Origin: Methylobacterium sp. SyP6R
GTDB lineage: Bacteria; Pseudomonadota; Alphaproteobacteria; Rhizobiales; Beijerinckiaceae
NCBI RefSeq assembly: GCF_019216885.1
Contig: NZ_JAAQRC020000001.1
Span: 3,268,501 to 3,332,500 of the forward strand
DNA length: 64,000 bases
Direction: 5' to 3'
Both the position numbers and the translations under genes were made by a program. Under the pieces are notes generated by a model that saw nothing but the letters and a program-made list of their open reading frames with translations, had not been told where the DNA came from and searched no databases. Shown one piece after another: positions 57,585-64,000 of this stretch; within the stretch, counting starts at the first letter, position 1, and each line of letters begins with the position of its first letter.

Positions 57585-58874
57585 TTACCGGAACGAGGCC
57601 GCCTCGGCCTCGATCTGGAGCGGAACGCCGTCCCGCTCCAGATCGAGGCGGCGACGGGTGCCCGCCCGGCCCGATAGGGCGGAGAGGACGGCGTCGGGTG
57701 CGAGCCCGGCAATCGGGCGGCCATCGACCCGGCGCAGGACGTCTCCCGGCGCGGCGCCATCGACGAGGGAGAAACCGGCCCGCGTCACGACCCGGCCGAC
57801 GGCGTAACCCTCGTCGTGCCTCACGAGGGTAAGGCCGATCCCGTCGAGGTCGTTCGGATCGGGTCGGCGCTGACGCTCGAACCGGGCCCAGCCGGCGGCG
57901 TAGTCGATGGTCAGGCGACCGTCGCCGAGGACGTTGTTGCCGAGCCAGCCGTCGACCTGTCGGCCCGCCGGCTTCTGCCAGGTGTCCCAGAAGATCTCCC
58001 CCAGGGCCGCCTCGGCGACGGCTCCGCCGAGGGGGCCGGTCGCAAGCGCGCCGACCTCCGGCAGCACCAGAGGCCCGAGTGCCATCTCGGGGAGGCGCAG
58101 GACCGTGCCCTCTTGTTCCAGCCCGAGATCCACCATCGCAATTGCACTGCGTCCGACGGCACCCTGCGCCCGCTCCCAATTTGGATGACGCTCGCGCCAC
58201 GATGCGGCCGTGCGGCCACGCAGCCAGGTATAGGAGGCGCCGGGATCGAGGACGAGGGTCAGCCGCTCATTGGCGACCGCAGCTTCGGCGGTGACAAGGC
58301 CGCTCTCCGGGACGATCGCCACCGGCACCGCGACGCCGCGGGCCGGCAGGCTGCCGGAGAGCCCGAGGGTCAATGTCCCAGCGGCCGGATCGAGGGCGAC
58401 CGCGAAGGCCCGCAGCACGCCCGCGGGCAGAACCGCCTCAACCGGACGCGGGGCGAAGATCTGCGCCAGCAGATCCTGACCGCCCGGGAGGCGCGGGCCG
58501 TCCACCACGGAACTCCCGGCGAGCCGGACCGTGGCGGCGCCGAGGCGGAACGCGAGGTCGCAGCCCTGATCGAGACCCAGATCGCGGAAGAGCGCCCGCG
58601 ACAGGACCGGGGACGGCATCCCGAGATTGACCCAGGCCAGCGCTCGCCGCTCGCTGCCGTCCGGCCGTAGGAAGACGAGATCGATGAGCCAGCGATGCGA
58701 GGCCTGCACTAGCGGCAGCGTCACCGGCCGGACGGGGCCGGGGGGCCAGGTCACGGCTACCCTGCCGGTGGCGATGTCGTCCTTCCGAGCCGGCGGATGG
58801 CAGGATGCGGTGCAAGCGGCAAGAAGGGCGGCCAGGAGCTTGGTGAAGGACGGGAAGGAGGTTCGCATGCGCAC
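57585..58874 (-). CDS. Aspartyl-protease-like lipoprotein with C-terminal PDZ domain
   Basis: The 429-residue product has a signal peptide ending in a lipobox-like LAACTASC near residue 25, then two retropepsin-like halves and a PDZ domain. The second half carries TLVLDPGASYTWLRG, where Asp-Pro-Gly replaces the usual Asp-Thr/Ser-Gly of active aspartyl proteases. The first half has ALAWVNLGMPSPVL with Asn in place of Asp. Both changes argue against normal catalysis. The PDZ region has GAAPGDVLRRVDGRPIAGL. Periplasmic peptide binding is a plausible job. No operon partner is visible; the stop lies 138 bp from the GGDEF-EAL gene start. Confidence 0.75.
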   Translation of the reverse strand: MRMRTSFPSFTKLLAALLAACTASCHPPARKDDIATGRVAVTWPPGPVRPVTLPLVQASHRWLIDLVFLRPDGSERRALAWVNLGMPSPVLSRALFRDLGLDQGCDLAFRLGAATVRLAGSSVVDGPRLPGGQDLLAQIFAPRPVEAVLPAGVLRAFAVALDPAAGTLTLGLSGSLPARGVAVPVAIVPESGLVTAEAAVANERLTLVLDPGASYTWLRGRTAASWRERHPNWERAQGAVGRSAIAMVDLGLEQEGTVLRLPEMALGPLVLPEVGALATGPLGGAVAEAALGEIFWDTWQKPAGRQVDGWLGNNVLGDGRLTIDYAAGWARFERQRRPDPNDLDGIGLTLVRHDEGYAVGRVVTRAGFSLVDGAAPGDVLRRVDGRPIAGLAPDAVLSALSGRAGTRRRLDLERDGVPLQIEAEAASFR

Positions 58875-58929
58875 ATCTCCGGTCGCCGCAGCGCCGGCGG
58901 CGTGGCTCGAAATGGAGGCGAGATATCGG

Positions 58930-59178
58930 TCACCCGGCCCGGCTGAGGTCGGGTGTAGCCTCGCCGGATTCCTCGTCGGGTACGAAGTCGAGGAGGTCGC
59001 CCGGCCGGCAATCGAGTTCGCGGCACAGGGCCGCCAGGGTGGCGAAGCGGACGCCTTGAACCTTGCCGGACTTGAGCAGCGACAGGTTCGCCTCGGTCAT
59101 GCCGATGGCGCGGGCGAGGTCCTTGCCGCGCCGCTTGCGCTGCGCCAGCATCACGTCGAGGCGCACAATTATTGGCAT
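58930..59178 (-). CDS. XRE-family HTH regulator
   Basis: The 82-residue protein is a compact Cro/C1-type helix-turn-helix regulator: IVRLDVMLAQRKRRGKDLARAIGMTEANLSLLKSGKVQGVRF, then LAALCRELDCRPGDLLDF, close to the YozG-like group. Its start overlaps the stop of the DUF2975 gene by one base (TGATG), so the two proteins are made together. In other bacteria XRE/DUF2975 pairs are common and the membrane protein may modulate the regulator; that is inference. Target genes are unknown; the AT-rich promoter at 59780-59860 is the obvious self-regulation site. Confidence 0.9.
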   Translation of the reverse strand: MPIIVRLDVMLAQRKRRGKDLARAIGMTEANLSLLKSGKVQGVRFATLAALCRELDCRPGDLLDFVPDEESGEATPDLSRAG

Positions 59179-59774
59179 CAGACGAAGCCGTCCCGGTCGC
59201 GCTCGACCGCAGCGCCGACGCGTAGCAAGGCTTCAAGGACGCCGAGCAGGGCGGCGACGAGGAGGATGTAGGCCGAGCCGGCATGGAACCAGGCCCGGTC
59301 TACGCCGTGGCCGACCGCTGCGACCAGGATTTCGCCGAGGGCCGGTGCCAAGGCTGCGGTGACGAGCCAGAGCGCGATCCGGCGCAGGCGATCTGCCTGG
59401 AGCGCTGCAAAGGTCGCGCCTTCGCCAAAGCCGCACAACAGCCGGCGCAAGGCTGCCAGAGCGAGGAGAAGGGGCATCTGCCCGAGGACGAACTTCGTCG
59501 CATAGGCGAGGCGGGTCGGCCAGGGCAGCGAGCCGAACGGGACCAGCCCGGCGACACCCTCCGGCGCCGCACCGAGATAGGCGGCATCTGGCGCGAGCCA
59601 CAAGAAGGCACCACTGCAGACGAGCCCGAGGATCAGGACCGCGCCTCCGAACGCCGTCATCAGGACGATGAGAACGGCACAGAGCCGGTCGAGCCAGGTC
59701 GAGAGATGGCGGAGCCGTATCCGGGAGGCGGGCTCGTCCTCCGGCAGGGGCGACGGGGCGACGGCGTAGGGCAT
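59178..59774 (-). CDS. DUF2975 membrane protein
   Basis: The 198-residue product has four predicted membrane helices: VLIVLMTAFGGAVLILGLVC, one around ATKFVLGQMPLLLALAALRR, LWLVTAALAPALGEILVAAV and SAYILLVAALLGVLEALL. FGEGATFAALQADRLRRIALWL between helices 2 and 3 is the conserved DUF2975 word. The function is unknown. The gene is first in a two-gene unit with the XRE regulator, with a one-base overlap. The ATG at 59774 was chosen; a start at 59804 would add ten residues. Upstream DNA at 59800-59860 is locally AT-rich and likely holds the promoter. Confidence 0.85.
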   Translation of the reverse strand: MPYAVAPSPLPEDEPASRIRLRHLSTWLDRLCAVLIVLMTAFGGAVLILGLVCSGAFLWLAPDAAYLGAAPEGVAGLVPFGSLPWPTRLAYATKFVLGQMPLLLALAALRRLLCGFGEGATFAALQADRLRRIALWLVTAALAPALGEILVAAVGHGVDRAWFHAGSAYILLVAALLGVLEALLRVGAAVERDRDGFV

Positions 59775-59882
59775 GGGCGTGCCTCCAGAAGATCCTGGTC
59801 GCACGAAAAATAATTTCTGTAAAACGATAATTTTAATCCCAAACGTGATGCTCTACGCGTGCTCCCTAATCAAGTCCCTTCA

Positions 59883-62387
59883 TCAAGTCCCCCTGGGCTT
59901 CGCCCGCCGGGTCGGCGGGGCGGTGGTCGGGTCCTCGGGCCAGGGGTGGCGGGGGTACTGGCCGCGCATGTCGGCGCGCACCGCGCCCCAGGAGCCGCGC
60001 CAGAAGCCCGGCAGGTCGCGGGTGATCTGGATCGGGCGCTGGGCCGGCGAGAGCAGGTGGAGCACCAGGGGCACGCGGCCGCCGCCGATGGTCGGGTGGC
60101 GGGTGAGGCCGAACAGCTCCTGCACCCGCACGGCGAGCGCCGGACCGCCCTCGGCGGCGTAGTCGACCGGGATGCGCGAGCCGGTCGGCACTTCGAGATG
60201 GGTCGGCGCCTCGGCGTCGAGGCGGGCGCGCAGGGACCAGGGCAGGAGGTCGTGCAGGGCCTCCGAGAGCCGGTCGGCGCCGATCTCGTCGAGGCGGGTG
60301 AGTCCGGTCAGATGCGGTCCGAGCCAGTCGGGCAGGGTCTCGGCGAGGTGGGTATCCGAAAGGTCGGGCCAGGGCTCGCCCTCGGCTTTGCGCAGAAACA
60401 TCACCCGCTCGCGCCATTGCTGCGCCGCCTTCGACCAGGGCAGGGCGCCGATGCCGAGGCCGGCGAGGCCGCGGGCGAGGATCGCGGCGCTGTCGGCGTC
60501 GGTCGGGACCGGCAGGATCCGCTCGGCCAGCGAGACGGCACCGAGGCGGCGCTGGGCCCGGGCGCGCAAGGCCCGCGCTTCCGCGTCGAACTCGACCCGG
60601 GTGCGGGCCTCGATCCGGTCGGAAAACAGCGCCTCGATGGCGGGGAGGGCGATCGGCGCCGCGGCCAGGATGCGCGCCGACGAGGCCTTGCCGACGATCT
60701 CGGCCACGGCCAGGAAAGGCTCGCGGGCGAGCGCGGCGGCGGGGTCGAGGGCGGCGCCGCGGCCGTTGGCGAGGACGTACTCGCCGGGCTTGCCCCGGGC
60801 CCGGGCGATCCGGTCGGGATAGGCCAGCGCCAGCAGCGTGCCGGTATCCGGCGCCTCGGCGGAGCCGGTGGACTCGACCGTCGGCACGGCGAACTGGCCG
60901 GCCAACCTCGCCCAGCCGGCGGCGAGGCGGCGCATGTCCTCGGCCCGTCCCGAACGGTCGCGCCGGTAGCGCTCGACCCGGTCGGTGAGGTCCGCCGCGT
61001 CGCCGCCGAGGCCGCGCTCCACCAGCACGGCCGCGACGTCGGCGGCGTGCCGCGCCGCGTCCCGCCCGCGCGCGGCGGCGCTCACCACCATGCGGGCGAG
61101 GCGCGGCGGCAGCGGGAGGGCGCGCAACGCCCGGCCCGACGCGGTCAGACGGCCGTCGCCGTCGAGGGCATCGAGGCCGCAGAGCAGCGCGCGCGCCTCG
61201 GCGAGGGCCGGAGCCGGGGGCGGATCGAGGAAGGGCAGGGTGGTCGGGTCGGCGACCCCCCAGGCGGCGCAGTCGAGCACCAGCCCGGCGAGGTCGGCGG
61301 CCAGGATCTCGGGCCGGGTGAAGGGATCGAGCGCACCGGTGGCGGCCTCCGGCCACAGCCGGTAGCACACGCCCGCCTGGGTGCGGCCGGCGCGGCCCCG
61401 GCGCTGGTCGATGGAGGCGCGGGAGGCCCGCTGGGTGACGAGGCGGGTGAGACCCAGATCCGGCTCGTAGACCGGCACCCGGGCGAGGCCGGAATCGACC
61501 ACCACCCGCACCCCCTCGATGGTGAGCGAGGTCTCGGCGATCGAGGTGGCGAGCACCACCTTGCGCCGCCCCGCCGGGCTCGGCCGCACCGCCCGGTCCT
61601 GCTCGGCCCGGTCGAGGGCGCCGTAGAGCGGAGCGAGGTCGACATCGGAAAAATCGCTCAGGCGCTCGCTCAGGCGCTCCTCGGTGCGGCGGATCTCGGC
61701 CTGGCCGGGCAGGAAGGCGAGGACCGAGCCCGGCTCGGCCCGCAGCGCCCGCATCACCGCATCGGTCACCGCGTCCTCGATCCGGCCCTGCGGGTCGCGA
61801 TCGATGTGGCGGGTCTCGACCGGGAAGGCCCGGCCCTCGGACAGGATCACCGGGGCGTCGCCCATCAGGGCCGCGACCCGGGCGCCGTCGATCGTCGCCG
61901 ACATCGCGAGAAGCCGCAGATCCTCCCGCAAGGCCCCTTGCGCGTCGAGCGCCAGGGCCAGGCCGAGATCGGCGTCGAGGGAGCGCTCGTGGAACTCGTC
62001 GAACAGCACCGCGGCGATGCCGTCGAGCTCCGGATCGTCCAGGATCATCCGGGCGAAGACGCCCTCGGTGACGACCTCGATCCGGGTGCGGGCCGAGACC
62101 TTGGAGCCGAGGCGGACCCGCAGGCCCACCGTCTCGCCGACCGCCTCCCCCAGGGTCGCGGCCATGCGCTCGGCGGCCGCCCGGGCGGCGAGGCGGCGCG
62201 GTTCCAGGAGAATGATGCGGCGGTCGCCGCGCCAGGGCGCCTCCAGCAGGGCGAGCGGCACCCGGGTGGTCTTGCCGGCCCCCGGCGGCGCCACCAGCAC
62301 CGCGTTGGGCCGGCCGGCGGGGTCCGAAAGGAGCGTCGCGAGGTCGCCGAGGACGGCATCGATCGGCAGGGAAGGGACGGAGCGCAT
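59883..62387 (-). CDS. hrpB: ATP-dependent RNA helicase HrpB
   Basis: From the ATG at 62387 the product has 834 residues, the HrpB length. Helicase motifs are APPGAGKTTRVPLALL (I), LEPRRLAARAAAERMA (Ia), VLFDEFHERSLDADLG (II), LLAMSATIDG (III) and, in the second RecA domain, VLATSIAETSLTIEGVRVVVDSG and QRRGRAGRTQAGVCYRLW (VI). The C-terminal HrpB domain ends with VPLVLHLLSPAQRPIQITRD and FWRGSWGAVRADMRGQYPRHPWPEDP, a specific tail. It is a DEAH-type helicase of uncertain substrate. A longer frame to 62717 overlaps the next gene antisense and was rejected. The gene is monocistronic. Confidence 0.95.
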   Translation of the reverse strand: MRSVPSLPIDAVLGDLATLLSDPAGRPNAVLVAPPGAGKTTRVPLALLEAPWRGDRRIILLEPRRLAARAAAERMAATLGEAVGETVGLRVRLGSKVSARTRIEVVTEGVFARMILDDPELDGIAAVLFDEFHERSLDADLGLALALDAQGALREDLRLLAMSATIDGARVAALMGDAPVILSEGRAFPVETRHIDRDPQGRIEDAVTDAVMRALRAEPGSVLAFLPGQAEIRRTEERLSERLSDFSDVDLAPLYGALDRAEQDRAVRPSPAGRRKVVLATSIAETSLTIEGVRVVVDSGLARVPVYEPDLGLTRLVTQRASRASIDQRRGRAGRTQAGVCYRLWPEAATGALDPFTRPEILAADLAGLVLDCAAWGVADPTTLPFLDPPPAPALAEARALLCGLDALDGDGRLTASGRALRALPLPPRLARMVVSAAARGRDAARHAADVAAVLVERGLGGDAADLTDRVERYRRDRSGRAEDMRRLAAGWARLAGQFAVPTVESTGSAEAPDTGTLLALAYPDRIARARGKPGEYVLANGRGAALDPAAALAREPFLAVAEIVGKASSARILAAAPIALPAIEALFSDRIEARTRVEFDAEARALRARAQRRLGAVSLAERILPVPTDADSAAILARGLAGLGIGALPWSKAAQQWRERVMFLRKAEGEPWPDLSDTHLAETLPDWLGPHLTGLTRLDEIGADRLSEALHDLLPWSLRARLDAEAPTHLEVPTGSRIPVDYAAEGGPALAVRVQELFGLTRHPTIGGGRVPLVLHLLSPAQRPIQITRDLPGFWRGSWGAVRADMRGQYPRHPWPEDPTTAPPTRRAKPRGT

Positions 62388-62583
62388 GGGCGCCGGGATG
62401 GCGGAGCCCGCCGGGCGGCGCAAGCCCGGACCCGATGCGCCCCCGGCCGACCGACTCAGCCCGGCCGCGGGATCGGAGCCGAAAAGTTTCCCGAGGATTT
62501 CTCGTGCCGCAGCGGAACCGGGTGCGAGACGAACGCTTGATGCACAGGTTGGCCGAGGGGGCCACCGTTCGGAGAATGCCTCG

Positions 62584-62880
62584 ATGAAGTCCCTGACCCT
62601 GGCCCTGGCGGCGAGCGTGCTGCTGGGCGGTCTCGCCCTGACCCCGGCCTCGGCCGCCGTGACCGGCCCCGCCTCGGCCGTGGCCGGGTCGGAATCGACC
62701 GTCGAGCACGTCGCCATGCGCCGCCACTACCATTATCGCCACATGAAGCGGCACGACCGCCACATGCGCCGGCACATGCGCCGCAACCACATGCGGGCCG
62801 GCGACCCGAACGCCCGCAACCCGTCGCGCCCGGGCTACCAGCAGCAGCTCGGCAACACCACCGGCGGCCCGCGCTATTGA
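62584..62880 (+). CDS. Secreted His/Met/Arg-rich small protein
   Basis: The 98-residue product has a signal peptide (LALAASVLLGGLALTPASAA, cleavage near residue 24). The mature part contains a dense run of His, Met and Arg (RRHYHYRHMKRHDRHM and MRRHMRRNHMR) followed by a polar tail (RPGYQQQLGNTTGGPRY). Such H/M patterns bind copper, nickel or other soft metals in periplasmic proteins; this is a guess from composition. The gene is divergent from hrpB across about 200 bp. A regular initiation site is present at 62584, and no other family is recognised. Confidence 0.7.
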   Translation: MKSLTLALAASVLLGGLALTPASAAVTGPASAVAGSESTVEHVAMRRHYHYRHMKRHDRHMRRHMRRNHMRAGDPNARNPSRPGYQQQLGNTTGGPRY

Positions 62881-63076
62881 GCCCGATCGCGGGCGTGGCG
62901 AACGCGCCCGCGACCCTGCGTCCCTTCGTCTTTCGGGTTACCCGGACATCATGTAGGGACGCAACTTGACGCTTGCGCGCGTGGCCGCGCCGGGCGAGGG
63001 GAGCCGGACCGGCCCCCTCGAACCGTGAGAGCCCGTCCGTGACCGCCTCCCTCCCGCCGCGCGGGACCGCCCGCCG

Positions 63077-63577
63077 ATGAGCCTCGCTTCCGTGAAGGCC
63101 GACCTCGCCGCCCGCGCGCCCGACCTCACCGTCCTGGAGACCGAGGCGAGTTCCGCCACCGTGGCGCTTGCGGCAGCGGCCCACGGCGTCGAGCCGGCCC
63201 GCATCGCCAAGACCCTGTCGCTGCGCCTCGGCGAGCGGGTGGTGCTGCTGGTGGCGCGGGGCGACGCCCGCCTCGACAACCGCAAGGCGAAGGCCGCGTT
63301 CGGGGTCAAGCCGCGGATGCTCGGGCCCGACGAGGTCGAGGCGATCACCGGGCACCCCGTCGGCGGGGTCTGCCCGTTCGGCCTCGCCACGCCGCTGCCG
63401 GTCTATTGCGACGTCAGCCTGAAGGCTTTCGACGAAGTGGTACCGGCGGCCGGCTCCCCCAACAGCGCCGTGCGGGTCACGCCGGAGCGCATGGCGGCGT
63501 TGACCGGGGCCGAATGGATCGATGTCTGCCAGCCGCCGGCCGAGGAGGGCGAGGCCGAGCCGGCACCGGAGGCCTGA
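63077..63577 (+). CDS. YbaK/ProX-type aminoacyl-tRNA deacylase
   Basis: The 166-residue protein belongs to the YbaK/EbsC/ProX editing-domain family: ATVALAAAAHGVEPARIAKTL, VVLLVARGDARLDNRKAKAAF, EVEAITGHPVGGVCPFGLA and PLPVYCDVSLKAFDEVVPAAG. These enzymes hydrolyse mischarged tRNAs such as Cys-tRNA(Pro) or Ala-tRNA(Pro), supporting accurate translation. GGVCPFG is the most conserved element and is intact. It has an acidic Glu/Pro tail of about 14 residues beyond the domain. The start at 63077 follows a usable purine stretch. Confidence 0.9.
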   Translation: MSLASVKADLAARAPDLTVLETEASSATVALAAAAHGVEPARIAKTLSLRLGERVVLLVARGDARLDNRKAKAAFGVKPRMLGPDEVEAITGHPVGGVCPFGLATPLPVYCDVSLKAFDEVVPAAGSPNSAVRVTPERMAALTGAEWIDVCQPPAEEGEAEPAPEA

Positions 63578-63723
63578 CGCCGGGTGAGAGCACCTTCGAG
63601 CGAAAACACGGACGGCTGTGGACCGGGCGTCATCGACAAGCGGGGCGCCCGTGACCTAGCTGTCACGGAGCCTTCAAGCGGCCGGGCCAGAAGGCCTCTC
63701 CCGCCCTCGCCAGAGACCGTCCC

Positions 63724-64000
63724 TTGATCTTCGTCCATCAGCCGAATGCCTGCGCCAGCACCGGTCAGCCGCTCCTCGAGCGGCGCCTGCTCGAGATGTC
63801 CGAGCCGATCCCGCCGGACGCGCTCTGGATCGACCTGATCGAGCCGACCCGCCAGGAGGACCACAAGGTCGAGGCGTTCCTCGGGATCTCGATCCCGACC
63901 CGGGAGGAGATGCAGGACATCGAGCCGTCCGAATTGCTCTACGTCGAGAACGGCGCCCGCTACATGACCGGGCGGCTCCTGTGCCGGGTCGATACCGACG
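63724..64000 (+). CDS. CorA-family divalent cation transporter, 5' part
   Basis: The frame is open to the window end. From the TTG at 63724 it reads IFVHQPNACAS, then ALWIDLIEPTRQEDHKVEAF, LGISIPTREEMQDIEPSELL and YVENGARYMTGRLL, the N-terminal cytoplasmic domain of CorA magnesium/cobalt transporters. The membrane part and its GMN motif lie beyond the window. No ATG fits the expected N-terminus, so TTG is inferred as the start codon. A 7-bp inverted repeat (CCGTGAC/GTCACGG, 63649-63668) lies about 60 bp upstream. Confidence 0.8.
   Translation, partial: MIFVHQPNACASTGQPLLERRLLEMSEPIPPDALWIDLIEPTRQEDHKVEAFLGISIPTREEMQDIEPSELLYVENGARYMTGRLLCRVDTD

Noticed and set aside
59859..62540. An 893-residue plus-strand frame over hrpB
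   Set aside because: It has composition typical of an antisense shadow, while hrpB has complete helicase motifs on the minus strand.
63578..63723. A magnesium riboswitch upstream of the CorA-type gene
   Set aside because: Only a 7-bp hairpin is visible in this short spacer; no M-box-like or mgtA-leader structure could be recognised.

Overview
The window is a high-GC chromosomal segment, about 70 % G+C by eye, from an alphaproteobacterial methylotroph. It is almost certainly Methylobacterium or Methylorubrum-like. The diagnostic feature is an uninterrupted eight-gene serine-cycle cluster (sga-hprA-mtdA-fchA-mtkA-mtkB-ppc-mcl, 31962-42550) in the order known from Methylobacterium extorquens. 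An ATP12 chaperone, a TIGR02300-type zinc-ribbon protein, a class-II-like AroA and a probable RpoH-type dnaK promoter fit the same group.

Layout. 1-15000: mixed metabolism. It holds an SH3-like secreted protein, two medium-chain reductases, a lipid A acyltransferase homologue, a DUF1223 protein, an M29 aminopeptidase, a DUF2218 protein overlapping a lone CoxL-like molybdoenzyme subunit, an acyl carrier protein overlapping an FkbH-type HAD-IIIC protein, an uncharacterised LGDNCEFG protein overlapping a GlcD-type flavoenzyme, a FAH-family hydrolase and a Nudix hydrolase. 15065-16147: three identical tRNA-Gly(GCC) genes, then a composite palindromic repeat. 16226-30654: housekeeping genes (peroxiredoxin, YqgE, dnaK-dnaJ, phospholipid methyltransferase-like, rarA, an orphan ParA, a RluA-type pseudouridine synthase, a HAD phosphatase, ATP12) plus small secreted proteins.

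31962-42550: the serine-cycle operon. Sga transfers the amino group of serine to glyoxylate, HprA reduces hydroxypyruvate to glycerate, and MtdA and FchA handle the C1-folate or C1-methanopterin intermediates. Ppc fixes bicarbonate to oxaloacetate, MtkAB makes malyl-CoA, and Mcl splits it to acetyl-CoA and glyoxylate. Three of the spacers inside the operon (sga/hprA, mtkB/ppc, ppc/mcl) each hold a roughly 200-bp palindromic element of one family. Two palindromes lie upstream of sga where a LysR-type regulator such as QscR could bind.

42964-47353: an RND efflux adaptor and pump. 47354-49909: a small accessory patch with stretches of much lower G+C. It carries a lipoprotein gene, a decayed alpha/beta-hydrolase gene and a transposase-derived frame, and it abuts three tRNA-Ala(GGC) genes on the minus strand (49910-50325). 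50539-63723: aroA-cmk, an ABC-F ATPase, a PAS-GGDEF-EAL protein, an aspartyl-protease-like PDZ lipoprotein, an XRE/DUF2975 pair, hrpB, a His/Met/Arg-rich secreted peptide and a YbaK-type deacylase. The window ends inside a CorA-family transporter gene.

The most unusual structure is the set of intergenic repeat families. One family keeps paired 11-bp stems while the stem sequence differs completely between copies, which looks like covariation. Protein-level candidates for new biology are the stand-alone ACP/FkbH pair, the LGDNCEFG/flavoenzyme pair and the CoxL-like subunit without partners. All family assignments are from recognised motifs only; no database search was run.
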